Below are positions 1-10,981 of a stretch of 64,000 nucleotides of DNA, piece after piece. The translations under genes were made by a program, and so were the position numbers. This DNA comes from Phragmites australis (taxonomy: Eukaryota > Streptophyta > Magnoliopsida > Poales > Poaceae): NCBI RefSeq assembly GCF_958298935.1, contig NC_084929.1, forward strand, positions 682,001 to 746,000, in the 5' to 3' direction. The notes beneath the pieces were generated by a model that ran no database searches, had not been told where the DNA came from, and saw only the letters and a list, made by a program, of their open reading frames with translations. The stretch's first letter is position 1, and every line of letters starts with the position of its first letter.

Positions 1-494
1 GCGGACCAGTGCTCAGATTATGTACACGCGAGAACCTGACATCTCCGATCTGGTTGGGCTATCCCAACGCCTATGCTTCATCAGCACAAAGATTCCCAAT
101 GCTAATGCTGTTCCACTCATCTGTTGTATGCTACTGTATATAATGTCTTTAGTTCTTCAATTAGATCAGATCACCCAACACAACACTACTCGTTGCCCTC
201 CCGTCCTGGTTGCATAGTCTCTGCATATATGGCTTGTGTTTCTATAGAATTTTCCTTTTATTGCATATATGGTTCTCTTTCTGTTATTTCAAGTCCAAAT
301 TGATGCAGGCTATTAGTAAAAAAATAAGAAGAAATATTTCATTTTCACTGTCTATGTTTACATTGTGAGTTACAGTTGCTCACTACTTGCTCAAAAGTGC
401 AATGTGTGCTAGTGTTATGTTGAATGAGGTAGCAGTGTACAATTTCTAATTGTTACATACGACTTTAGTATTTCTGAAACTTGTTCTCAATATG
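1..494. other. unassigned upstream stretch
   Basis: I recognise no gene here. Short frames exist but none resembles a family I know. It may hold the upstream non-coding part of TFB5 (a 5' UTR exon or promoter) that the Copia insertion at 495 has separated from the coding exons. This is inference from position only. Confidence 0.3.
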
Positions 495-499
495 GTCAT

Positions 500-615
500 T
501 GTTAAGTGTATGTATATTCATGTATGTACATTTGGCCCATATGGCCCTCATCCCTTGTATATCTCTCCAAACTCTAATCCTAATGGAATATTCTACACTC
601 TTCAATTTCTTCTCA
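500..615 (+). repeat. 5' LTR of the 0.5-3.4 kb Copia element
   Basis: It begins TGTTAAGTG and ends TTCTTCTCA, followed at once by the plant-type initiator-Met primer site. It aligns along its length with 3252-3377, which differs mainly by a roughly 10-bp insertion (GGCTCAT region). At 116 bp it is short for a Copia LTR. Confidence 0.85.
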
Positions 616-1106
616 TGGCATCAGAGCCAGGCTGCCCCCGCCGGCCTCCCTGACCTTGCTGTCGGTGAGTTTGCCGTCGATTTCAGGCGCCGGCTAGTAG
701 ATCCACCTCTCCCCCTTCTATTCCTCTTCATTTTTGTCGCCCCTTTTGTGCTGTGTGCCGCCCCAGCCAACAAATTGGTTCACCGCCGCTGCGGGATTCC
801 CGTCCACCACCGGCCTTCCCTGCATTGCAGGCTGCTGTTTCTGCTGCTGCGGCTGCCGGCCTTCCCTGCGGGATTCCAGTCCGCCCCGGTCATCCACGTC
901 CGTGCACGCCGCTGCTCTTCCCTGCAGCGCGGGCTACAACCTTCTGCTGCTGCCTTCCCTACAGCGCAGGCTGTGGCCATCTACCGCTGCTGCGGCGGCG
1001 ACGGCTGTGGCCATCTACCACTGCTGCAGCCATCTGCTGCTGCTGCATACTGTTGCTACTGCTGCAGCCATCTGCTATTGCTGCTGCTGTTTTCTCATTG
1101 CCTGCC

Positions 1107-3176
1107 ATGGCGTCATCTGTTGCTGCCTCCAGTTCTACATTGGCACCTACCTTGGCACCCATTTCTTTTGGTGCACCCGTGTTGGACATCAAGCTCACCG
1201 GTCAGAATTATCAAGAGTGGGCTTTTTCCCTCGAGATGCTACTTCGGTCAGTTGGTCTTGCCCCGCATCTAACTGATGATCCTTCTGCTCATCGTATTCG
1301 TATCTCTCAAGATGTCACATTTGTCAAGACTCGCCCCTATTTTCACTCATACACCACTACATCACCATCATTTGTCGAGTCTCTTTCTTTTCTCTCTTTA
1401 CCACCTATTTCCATAGAACCACTAGTTCCATCATCTGTTCCATCTCTAGAGCCTATAGTGCCTCTTCATGTACCTACAGATTATTCTAACCCTTCAGCTC
1501 CTCCATCTGTAACTCCACCACCTTCACCAGCTCCTTTTGTTACTCCCCTACCTTTTCACTATAGTCGCCGTCTCCATGCTCCGCCTATCTCTCAATCCTC
1601 TCCTAATCTTCCAGCTATTCCCACTAGTACCACAGATGATGCTCACTCAGATGATACTCCATCTATTCAGCCACAACGTTATAATCTTAGAGATCGTTCT
1701 ATTATTCCTGTTCATGAAAGGTTTGGTTTTCTCACTGTTGGTGCTGCTTGTGAGCCACGTACCTATCAGGAGGCAGCTCAGTATGGGAGGATGCTATGCC
1801 TGAGGAGCTTGCAGCTTTACAGCGTACTGGTACTTGGGAGGTTGTTCCTTTGCCTGTTCATGCTGTTCCCATCACTTGCAAGTGGGTGTACAAAATTAAG
1901 ACCAAAGCTGATGGTTTGCTAGAGAGATACAAAGCTCGCCTTGTTGCTCGGGGTTTTCAACAGTCCTATGGTCCTTTGCCACTGTTACCCATATGACTAC
2001 AGTTCGTACTCTCATCAGAGTGGCTGCTATTCGTTCATGGACTATATCTCAAATGGATGTCAAGAATGCATTTCTCCATGGTGATTTACATGAAGAAGTT
2101 TATATGCAGCCATCACAAGGTGTTCAGATTCCTCCAGGCCATGTTTGTCGTTTTCGTCGTGCTCTTTATGGTTTGAAACAAGCACCTCGGGCATGGTTTG
2201 ATCGATTCAGTTCAGTTGTTACAACTGCTGGTTTCACTCCAAGCAATCATGATCCTGCTCTGTTTGTTTACACTTCTGAATGTGGTCGCACATTAATTTT
2301 GCTTTATGTGGATGACATGTATTACACTAGGGATTATTAGGAATATATTGCCTTTGTTAAGAAACGTCTCAGTGAGAAGTTTATGATGTCAGATTTGGGA
2401 CCTTTGAGCTACTTTTTGGGAATTGAGATCACTTCCACAGCTGATGGCTATTAAATTTCCCAACACAAGTATATTCAGGACCTGCTTGCTCGTTCTGGCC
2501 TTACTGACACTCAGACCACAGCTACTCCTATGGAATTAAACCTTCAGTTGTGGTCCACCGATGCCACTCCTCTAGCAGATCCATCTCGGTATCGCCATCT
2601 TGTTGGTAGCCTCGTCTACCTTACTGCCACCCGACTTGATATTGCACATTCAGTTCACATCCTCAGCCAATTTGTCAGTGCACCTACCTCAGTTCACTAT
2701 GCACACTTGCTACGTGTTATGAGGTACCTGCGGGGGACAACATCACGACAACTATTTTATGCTAGATCAAGTCCGCTTCAACTTCACACTTACTGTGATG
2801 CTACTTGGGCAAGTGATCGTGATGATCGCCATTCTATAACTGGCTATTGCATTTTTCTTGGTACTTCGCCAGTTGCACGGAAGACCAAGAAGCATACTGT
2901 AGTTTCACGCTCTAGTGTGGAAGCAGAACTCAGAGCCCTTGCAACGACTGCAGAGATTATTTGGCTCCTTTGGTTGTTGGGTGTTTTTGGAGTTCTTTGC
3001 ACTGATCCGACTCCTCTTCGATGTGACAATACTAGTGCTATTTAGATTGCCAATAGTCCAGTAAAACATGATCTAACCAAGCATATTGGTGTTGATGCAT
3101 CATTTACAAGATCTCATTGTCAGCAATTAATAATTGATCTCCATTATGTCCCTTCTGAATTCCAGGTGGCAGATTT
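1107..3176 (+). pseudogene. Copia gag-pol remnant (gag N-terminus, RT, RNase H)
   Basis: Translation from the ATG at 1107 gives a gag N-terminus (LTGQNYQEWAF, about 1195-1230). This switches near 1300 to the post-integrase signature QDVTFVKTRPYF, then a proline/serine linker and YNLRDR. The reverse transcriptase follows in other frames: WVYKIKTKADG near 1890, the KNAFLHGDL block near 2065, ALYGLKQAPRAW near 2160 and the catalytic YVDD near 2307. RNase H continues with YCDATWASD near 2790 and ends with VADFFIKAQ near 3165. There are frameshifts between about 1790 and 1990 and in-frame stops at about 2338, 2452 and 3043. The rest of gag, protease and integrase are absent. It is a dead copy. Confidence 0.88.
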
Positions 3177-3215
3177 CTTCATTAAGGCCCAGAGTAGAGA
3201 TCAACATCGTTTTTA

Positions 3216-3377
3216 TCTTCTACACTCTTCAATTTCTTCTCAGTCATATCCTGTTTTTAAGTGTATGTATATTCATGTATGTATATTCGGCCCATTGGCT
3301 CATATGGCCCTCATCCCTTGTATATCTCTCCAAACCCTAATCCTAATGGAATATCTACACTCTTCAATTTCTTCTCA
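3216..3377 (+). repeat. 3' LTR with a duplicated LTR end in front
   Basis: The 3' LTR proper is 3252-3377 (TGTTTTTAAGTG to TTCTTCTCA). Directly before it, 3216-3242 carries a second copy of the last roughly 27 bases of the LTR. This is followed by GTCATATCC, the same bases that flank the true 3' end at 3378. The usual polypurine tract before the 3' LTR is not visible. Confidence 0.75.
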
Positions 3378-3614
3378 GTCATATCCTGTTGTACCATTGT
3401 GGCCACAGTACACATGGTTGCATTAGTTTTGGTTCTTTTGTCATCAGAATACCACATTGTTCTCTCAGTCTAGGGTCCACTTTTTTTGGGGGGTGGGGGG
3501 GGGGTGCTTGCTGTTGGTGAAGATTCACAGTATTTTTTATGCTTGCTCCTCCAACTGACATTGTTGTGTTGTTTGCCAATCAGGTGATTTTCTGTTGTCC
3601 AGAGCTCAGAAAAG

Positions 3615-3930
3615 ATGGTTAATGCAATCAAGGGGTTGTTCATCTCCTGGTTAGCTCCTGATAAAACTGAATGCAACATGTTATTTCTCCTTTCCTCTCT
3701 TTGAAGTTCGTCACAATAATCCCCACTCTTGTCAATCATTTTTTTTTTCCAGTGATGTACCAATGGCGCAGTTCATTGTTAATCTGAATGCCTCTATGCC
3801 TGCATCAGAGAAGTTCATCGTGCACATGCTTGATCCTACACACATGTTTGTGCAGCCTCATGTGGCAGAAATGATCAAAAGCAAGGTAGCGGAGTTCAGG
3901 GACCAGAACAGTTATTTGAAGCCACAATGA
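3615..3930 (+). CDS. TFB5: TFIIH core subunit 5 (TFB5/TTDA-like), two exons
   Basis: TFB5 (GTF2H5/TTDA in animals) is the smallest subunit of the TFIIH core, acting in nuclear transcription initiation and nucleotide excision repair by stimulating the XPB-type translocase. Exon 1 is 3615-3649, the intron 3650-3752 (GT..AG after a T-rich tract) and exon 2 3753-3930, a continuous 70-residue protein. It begins MVNAIKGLFISC, and after the junction reads DVPMAQFIVNL, then FIVHMLDPTHMFVQPHV and the C-terminal EFRDQNSY. Family members are about 70 residues, so the length fits. The 35-nt first exon hides it from simple ORF scans. The tract CTGTTGTCCAG just before the start could be a 5' UTR splice acceptor. 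No defect is seen in the coding exons. The Copia insertion upstream may have displaced promoter or 5' UTR sequence. Confidence 0.9.
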
Positions 3931-5188
3931 AGGATAATTCTTTCCCACATTTCCAGTGTCACCCTCCCTCCAAAGATGTATACATTTATCCTCGGCTCAT
4001 ATCTGTGTTTAAAAAACTGTTATTGGATTGGATGGATGCCATGTCTCTCTCACTCATGGTGATCTAGAATAATAATAGTTTAGTATCAGCAAAAGGAAAT
4101 GCTGTGATTTATTCTGTCTCCGGAATGAGCCTTTTACTTTGTAATGCGTTTGGTGGCACTGATACATTCAGGCTGCAGTTAGTTGCCTTTGAAGAGAGTA
4201 ATATACGCCTTACATATATTTTTGTTGTGGATTCTGATGCTGTGTGGACTTTTTATGAGTGCCCAGAATAGAAGTTTGACAACGAGTATATTGTACGCGT
4301 TTGGAGACTGTTTTAATATTCAAGCTCACGAGTCATGAAGTTAACAGTTGGAGTTGTGTTAAAATTCAAAAAAACATTTAAGTCGAAAGATGGAATTGGC
4401 CTCTTGAATCATCTAAGCTTGTAACTACAGTGGTCTCGCAATCTCTTAAGAACCAGAACATTTGAGACTGCCATTACGAACGATAACCTACATAGATACG
4501 TTTTCTGTAAATTCAGTTATCTTCTCCCAGGATGTTCAAAACTTCGGATGCAGCCCCTTTGGAAACCAAGAGAAATATACCAAAGTGAAAATCTTGGCTA
4601 TTTGTCTGCAACTGGTAAGCTTTGACTTTTGTGTGGCCTGCAAGAGAAATGAGTATGTCACAGAATGATCCGTCACATGACAGAATATGATGAATCTGAT
4701 GCCCCTGTTTTACTCCAAGTAGCAACCGTGGTCCAGGAGAAAACGTTTTCTTTCTTTGTGAAGTAGAAAGCACAACTCCTGCACTGAGATAATCTGGTGA
4801 ACCGTGAACAGATACAGAAACCATTGTTGTGTACCATGTTGAGCAGAGACAAGAAGCACTAGCCTGGAAAGGACCTCAGACAATTTGACAAGGATGGTTC
4901 ATCCATGAGGTTGCAGTTGGTTCCACGTACAATTCAGACTTGAGATGCATGCCTGATTGCTTCCCCTGAATGAATAACTTGAGAGATTTCTCTCTCTGAA
5001 CTTTGCAGGTAAACAAGCAAAGCATGCTCTTTCTGCACCCGGCATGCTTGGAAGCAAAGTCTATCAGAGGCTAAAGCTTGAAGCCTTGGCATCATTCAGG
5101 AAACACTCATTGGCCGGCGCCACATTCTTCATTCCCTTTTGCAGTTCCTTGGCTTTGCTTCGAAGCGATTATGCAGCAAAACGATGAG
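3931..5188. other. TFB5 3' UTR and spacer, with one unassigned minus-strand frame
   Basis: The first few hundred bases are likely TFB5 3' UTR. From 4824 down to 4513 the minus strand has an open frame of 103 codons (starts MVSVSVHGSPDYLSAGVVL) that looks protein-like. Translation upstream meets a stop at about 4876, and I do not recognise a family. It could be a lone exon, a pseudogene fragment or chance. Confidence 0.3.
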
Positions 5189-5198
5189 TATATATATA
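5189..5198 (+). promoter_or_regulatory. probable TATA box of the XCP gene
   Basis: A TATATATATA run lies about 55 bp before the ATG at 5251. This is a normal distance for a TATA box and a short 5' UTR in a grass gene. Nothing else in the last 100 bp competes with it. Confidence 0.55.
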
Positions 5199-5250
5199 CA
5201 TGCATAGCATAGTGATCATATCGAACACTGAGCAGTGAGCACTGATCAAA

Positions 5251-6536
5251 ATGGCTTCTTCTGCTCATGTGATGAGCAAGCTCTCCCTCGCTGTCGTCCT
5301 CCTCATGTGCGCCGGCGCGTGCCTGGTGGAGGCCCTCCCCCACAGAGACTTCTCCATCGTGGGCTACTCGCCGGATGACTTGGCCAGCCATGACAGGCTG
5401 ATCAAGCTGTTCGAGGAGTGGGTGGCCAAGTACCGGAAGGCGTACGCGAGCTTCGAGGAGAAGCTGCGGCGCTTCGAGGTGTTCGAGGACAACCTCAAGC
5501 ACATCGACGAGATCAACAAGAAGGTGAGCAGCTACTGGCTGGGGCTGAACGAGTTCGCCGACCTCACGCACGACGAGTTCAAGGCCACCTACCTGGGCCT
5601 CCGTCCCAGCAGCAGCAGCAGGGACGTCGACGGCGAAGCCGAAGGCAGCTTCAGGTACGAGGGCGTGAGAGCGGACAAGGTGCCCAAGGCGGTGGACTGG
5701 AGGAAGAAGGGCGCTGTGACGGAGGTGAAGAACCAGGGGCAGTGCGGCAGCTGCTGGGCCTTCTCGACGGTGGCAGCGGTTGAGGGCATCAACCAGATCG
5801 TGACGGGGAACCTGACGTCGTTGTCGGAGCAGGAGCTGATCGACTGCAGCACCGACGGGAACAACGGCTGCAACGGTGGGATCATGGACTACGCCTTCTC
5901 CTACATCGCCGGCAGCGGCGGCCTGCACACGGAGGAGGCGTACCCTTACCTCATGGAGGAGGGCGACTGCGGCCAGAAGGCCGGCAGCGGGCAGGTGGTC
6001 ACCATCTCCGGGTACGAGGACGTGCCGGCCAACGACGAGCAGGGGCTGATCAAGGCGCTCGCGCACCAGCCCGTCAGCGTCGCCATCGAGGCCTCCGGCA
6101 GGCACTTCCAGTTCTACAGCGGGGTACGTGCCAATCCACTCGAGTCTCGATCGATCATCCATTACGATCCATTGCTTCGAGTTGGAGATCTCCTCCTGCT
6201 ACCTGCTGCTTCGAGATCTTCAATTCACGTACGTACTATATATACTTGTCTCTCATGCAATGCAATGCAATGCCATGCGATGTGATGGCGATGCAGGGCG
6301 TGTTTGATGGTCCGTGCGGCGCGGAGCTGGATCACGGCGTGGCGGCCGTGGGATACGGGACGAGCAAGGGCCAGGATTACATCATCGTGAAGAACTCGTG
6401 GGGCTCGCACTGGGGCGAGAAGGGGTACATCCGCATGAAGAGGGGCACCGGCAAGCCCGAGGGCCTCTGCGGCATCAACAAGATGGCCTCCTACCCCACC
6501 AAGGACCCAAATAAAACCTTCAAACTTTCTCTTTGA
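5251..6536 (+). CDS. XCP1: papain-like cysteine protease, XCP type, two exons
   Basis: This is a C1A endopeptidase of the xylem cysteine peptidase group; known members act in vacuoles of differentiating tracheary elements. Exon 1 is 5251-6123, the intron 6124-6296 (GT..AG, phase 0) and exon 2 6297-6536, giving 370 residues. A signal peptide covers about residues 1-28. The inhibitor I29 prodomain (about 50-110) carries the XCP-like start [20 protein letters not shown] and [11 protein letters not shown]. The mature enzyme starts near [19 protein letters not shown]. The oxyanion Gln is residue 162, catalytic Cys 168 (CGSCWAF), His 304 (LDHGV) and Asn 324 (VKNSWG). All key residues are present and no granulin extension follows. 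Read-through of the intron would end the protein early without His and Asn, so splicing is required. Assignment to XCP rather than another subgroup rests on the N-terminal motif. Confidence 0.93.
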
Positions 6537-7655
6537 TCAGTCAACTCGAATCTATATTAAGCCCCCTTTTCTTGTGTTTTTCTTTGATCGTGCATGCTTT
6601 CTCGATCGATCGAGTACAGAAAACAAAGCAGGGCACGAGCTGTGTTTGTGTTTTCTGAATCGATGGATGGAATAATAAATATTTGAAGTTTCTCCCGTAC
6701 GTATACACATGTTGATGTTGGTTTCTGCAATTGTATGTTTGTCAGCTGATTATTCAGACCACCATATAACACCTCCTCCATGTCGTGAAAAGAAAAAAAG
6801 AAGAGGAAGAAAAGGTCATGTAAAACCACAGAAAGCTAGATAGCTGAAGTTGTCAGCTCTAATCAGCTAGTGATAGAGAAGGAGTATATAGCAGCAGAGA
6901 TGGATGTGAATTCTGGCAACCATGCATGCAGTGCGAAAGGTTGGACCATGCATGATGAACACGAAGCACACAAACCTGAAACTGCCAGGAAATATGAGAA
7001 ATGCAGCGACCGGCGGCTCACTGATTCCATCTTCTTCTTCCTCTCGTCTCCTCTCCTCGATCATTTTCTTTTCGCCTGCAAGTCGATAACAAAATGCCCA
7101 ACTACCATCTGGCAGTAGAATCGACGTCGCTCTAGAAGCTTCGATTCAACGACGACCAGCACAAGTTAATTCGGCCACTACTGATTTTGGACTCCAATCT
7201 CAGCAGCAAGTACTATTTTCAGTACAGTAAAAATGGCAATATTAATATTGTGGCAGAGCTGGATTTTCACTAGTGTGCATCAACACTTGCACAAGTATAC
7301 TAAGACTATGGTGTAGTGGAAATAATTGTTTGTGACAAGTACATGGTTGCATTTGTACAGCTCTTGAAATGAATCGAATCCATTGGCAAATATTCCTTTC
7401 CAAGCAGCAGCATGCATATATCTTTATTAAATTGTCAAGCACAGGCCAAATCAAAGCCTTTCTTTTTTCATTCGTGTGGGGGCAGTCCAACACCAACTGA
7501 AGATCTGGATCTGAGAACTTTTTATCCAACGACGATCTCATGGTTTTGAGTACAACTAACAGCAAGCACGGCTTGTATCTATTATATATCAACTTCAACT
7601 CTAGAATATGATCTCAATAAACGATTTGTTTTACAATGAGCTCTCAAGAATGCCT
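6537..7655. other. XCP 3' UTR and AT-rich spacer
   Basis: The first 150-200 bases are probably the XCP 3' UTR (AATAATAAAT-like signal near 6672). The remainder is AT-rich with no coding frame I can recognise on either strand. Low-complexity GAAGAGGAAGAAAAG lies near 6797. Confidence 0.4.
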
Positions 7656-7664
7656 ACGAATTGA

Positions 7665-7965
7665 GACCTGTTTGTTTCGGATTACTTCTGGCTTCTACTT
7701 CTGTCAGAAGTTCAGAAGACAGAGGTTTAAATAAACGGGTTTGTTAAAAAGTGGCTCCTGTAGAAGTCAGAAACCTGTTTCTGATAAAATAAACTAGAAA
7801 CTCGGAAGCTAGCCGAGAGTAATTTTTCTAGAAAGTAACGTACTAAGAAGCTAAAAAATTATTGTAAAATTTATTAGCTAAAATCCAAAAACAGTTTTTC
7901 AGAAAAACCAAAAACATAATTTTAAAAAAAGACAAAAGTAGAAACTCAAACAAATAATCCCTAAT
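7665..7965. repeat. MITE-like repeat, copy 1 (second copy at 33.9 kb)
   Basis: The left end reads CCTGTTTGTTTCGG and the right end carries GAAACTCAAACAAATAATCC, imperfect inverted termini rich in TTTGTTT/AAACAAA. The right half (about 7830-7960) matches, in reverse orientation, 33888-34010, sharing segments such as CCAAAAACA and AAAAAAGACAAAA. It has no coding capacity. Ends of this type are typical of non-autonomous hAT-like elements, but I cannot fix the superfamily. Confidence 0.55.
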
Positions 7966-8414
7966 ACCCAACTGCACCGTATCATTTGGGGGAAAATACT
8001 GGTTTTGATCCCATCAGTCAAGTGCTTGGATTCACACATTCACATATTTGTCTTGTCGAATTTTAACACAATGGTGATCTAAAAAATAAAAAAAAAGGAG
8101 TCCCTGCAACCGACAGGTGGGGCCGGACCGCCGGAAGAGTTTGGTGCGGCGAGGGGTGGTGGGGGTAGGTGGAGCTGAAATTTTTCGGAGGCCGTGGTTT
8201 TAAAAGGGCGGCTGCTGCCGGCCTCCCTGCCTCCGCCTTGTAATTGTTTCCCATCTCGATTCGATTCGATTCGATTGCGTTTGGCGTTGCTGCTCCTTCG
8301 CTTCTTGGATCCATCCGAGCAAGGTTCTTGCTGTTTGGGATCTGCGGCAGCTGCCGCCACCAATCCATCGATCCCATCCCGCGTGGGAGAGACAAGGGAG
8401 GCAGAGGAAGAGAG

Positions 8415-10509
8415 ATGTCCAAGATGTTCACCCTCGAGGAGGTCGCCAAGCACAACACCAAGGACGACTGCTGGCTCATCATCAGCGGCAAGGTATTAAA
8501 TTTACATCTCCCAACGTCTCTTCTCTTCCACTTTGTTTTTCCACCGTACCAGTCATGGTTGTTTCATCTCCAAGATCCTCCTATTGGTGATTTTGCTCCC
8601 CAAGGCCCTAATTACCAACCAAGATTTAAACTTTCTAATCAATTCCGAAGAATTCGCTAGTTGACCCTTCCGCAAAAAAAGAAAAAAAAAGCATTCGCTA
8701 GTTGACCGATGAGGAACACCGAAACCCTCGTCCTCCAGGGACAGGGACTCTAGTTCTGTTTTTGTTCAATTGTGTGTTTTGCCTCGTGGACTCTTGATTC
8801 TGTGCTGGTCAGCTGCTGTCACGATGATTAGATTAGATAACCTGGCAGATCCGGCAATGGCCATTAGTCTTGACGGTTCCACTGCTGATTGATCGGTCTG
8901 AGCCTCTAGTATTTGTTTCTGTGGATTCTTGCCAAGCCAAGTGTTTGGTGGAGGGCCAAAGCAGTAGTAATTCATGTCTATTGAATTGGCTTGCTAAATT
9001 GCACCCTGGTCAAGTTCTAGTTGATCTAAATTTTGTGATGATGATAAATCATTTTCGCATGAGCTCTTCTTCCGAATTGCAATGGATCTGGGAGAAAAAA
9101 AAATTGTTTTCTTCCTCAGTGTAAGTAGGTCCCTGCATCTGTTTACTTGCCTTTGCATCTTGGCAAGAGAACAGGCGATTGATTATCTTTTATTTAATTA
9201 TAAAATGCTTTATTTTGAGAGCTTTTGATGCACTGCTATTCTTGTTCTGCGTAAAAGGTCATATCACATAGTAGACATGACAAGTTTTCATGCCATTTTA
9301 TGCCGCACAGTATATCGTGCACAATTTTGAAACATTTCCCCGTATCTTTTAGAGTTCGAGCTTGTTTTGGAGTGAACAGCCTAACATCAGCAGCAAGCCC
9401 TTAGCAAAATGCATACAAATCCAGTTTTAGATGACATTTTCCTTTTATAATTTAGTTTACAGTATGCTGCTGGAGGATAACGAAGTCCATCCAGGCTTTG
9501 TAATTCATGGCCTTTTGGCAGTTTTCGAAAAGCTCTAGGTGGGCTGTGGGGTGGTTCCTAGCATCTAATCGCCCATTAGGCGGGAGGGTGGCGCATTGGG
9601 GGGGGGGGGGCTAGGCTGTTGACTTTTGAAACAGTGCTTTTGGGAGTCATTCTCTTTGCCCCCATCCTTAAGCATATATGCAATTGAAACAATTGTTTGT
9701 CAAGGTTCTATATCCATGATCAGTCAGCCAAAATTCCTTAGACATGTTTTACTAATAAGTAAATGAACAACCTTAGGAAGGTTGTAAGTTTATATGTAGC
9801 TGAAAGTAAATAGCTGAGATGTTGATACGTTGTGTACTCATGTATTCCAGAATACAGAAGTTTCTTTGTCTTCCTTTAAAACTTGAAGGTTTCATTCAGA
9901 TAAGATTATTTGGCAGAGACAGATCGATTAGCTTTATCACACGTTCTACAAATGTTGCTCTCTTTTTTGCTGGTTATACATTGCAGTAGCTCTTCCATTA
10001 ATGTTGCTACTTTTTCAATGGCAAGGGTTATAATGATTAGGAATTCATACCTTCTCTACAAGAACCTTATCAATGTTGTGTTTTTCTGTGTAGGTGTACG
10101 ATGTGACAAAGTTTCTGGAGGATCACCCAGGAGGTGACGATGTTCTCTTGTCCTCAACTGGTAAGCCTTCTTGTCTTTGGGTACTAACCAGCAACTAAGG
10201 CCGCAAAAGGATGTGATTAAACCTACATTACATAACATGAACCTTTTTACAGCCAAGGATGCAACTGACGATTTTGAAGACGTCGGGCACAGCACCACTG
10301 CCCGTGCGATGATGGATGAGTACCATGTGGGTGACATTGACACTGCTACAATCCCTGCCAGGACAAAGTATGTGCCCCCAAAGCAACCACACTACAACCA
10401 GGACAAGACCCAGGAGTTCATCATCAAGATCCTCCAGTTCTTGGTTCCCCTGGCGATCTTGGGTTTGGCTGTTGCTGTTAGGATGTATACCAAGTCAGAG
10501 TCCGCTTAG
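8415..10509 (+). CDS. CB5: cytochrome b5, ER tail-anchored, three exons
   Basis: Microsomal cytochrome b5 passes electrons to fatty-acid desaturases, hydroxylases and P450s at the ER. Exon 1 is 8415-8492, exon 2 10094-10160 and exon 3 10253-10509, all with GT..AG borders, giving 133 residues. The heme-binding core has HPGG with axial His 37 and the second axial His 61 (DVGHSTTAR). A hydrophobic C-terminal anchor ([18 protein letters not shown]) is followed by a short polar tail, the classic tail-anchored ER layout. Intron 1 is long (8493-10093) and holds no recognisable gene, only a poly-G run near 9599. The start codon is chosen from the family N-terminus [16 protein letters not shown]. Length and both ligands match the plant CB5 family. 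Confidence 0.95.
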
Positions 10510-10981
10510 TTCGGTTGTCCTTGGTGTTCAAGAGTTGAGGGTATCCAATAAGATAGCAAGAACTTTGTGAGGTTTACCAGTATAACATGTCGTCATGAAT
10601 TCGTCGAATGTTCTGAAGTGTTGTGGGTTATGTGGTCCTGGGATGTGCATTTGGTGATTAAGGTGGGATTGGAACACGTACTGCTCCGTTTGTTATCTCA
10701 GTTGTTAGTGACTTTGCACATTGCTTGTCATTCCTTTTCAATCATCAGCCAAACCACAACAGGCAACAACACCAAACAATCCACCAGACAGAATGATTTA
10801 CTTGAGTGATCAAAGGCACAGTATTGCATACGTTCACGATTACTACATAACAAACCCAACACTATTAAAGATCTAGTGTCCAACAGAGTCGGCATAATCA
10901 CGGACTCAGATAGGGTTACATCAAAGCATACAGATTCTGCCAATAATGCCATCACCCAACCCAAACGCTCACACTTAACGA
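10510..10981. other. CB5 3' UTR and spacer
   Basis: The first part is probably the 3' UTR of the cytochrome b5 gene. I see no other coding sequence or repeat before the minus-strand fragment at 10982. Confidence 0.4.

Larger units (their letters stand above)
495..3382 (+). mobile_element. short-LTR Ty1/Copia element, internally deleted
   Basis: This LTR retrotransposon is flanked by a GTCAT target-site duplication (495-499 and 3378-3382). It has a 116-bp 5' LTR (500-615), a primer-binding site starting TGGCATCAGAGCC at 616, a broken gag/pol reading region (about 1107-3176) and a 126-bp 3' LTR (3252-3377). Protease and integrase are missing, and the gag start is joined to the segment that normally follows integrase. 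Its reading direction matches TFB5 just downstream, and it sits about 230 bp before the TFB5 start codon. Duplication plus LTRs plus primer site make the boundaries firm. It cannot move by itself. Confidence 0.88.

Noticed and set aside
481..1276. Long overlapping plus-strand ORFs before the Copia gag start
   Set aside because: They run through the LTR, primer site and a CTG-rich leader. The gag-like sequence starts only at the ATG at 1107.
5107..6162. 351-codon minus-strand ORF opposite the cysteine protease
   Set aside because: It mirrors the protease coding strand and has no recognisable domain; the protease on plus has all catalytic residues.
6250..6285. ATGCA/GCAATGCAATG run in the XCP intron as a possible regulatory repeat or CRISPR-like array
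   Set aside because: Only a few short pentamer copies without spacers; simple-sequence intron DNA. CRISPR arrays are not expected in a plant nuclear window and none is seen.
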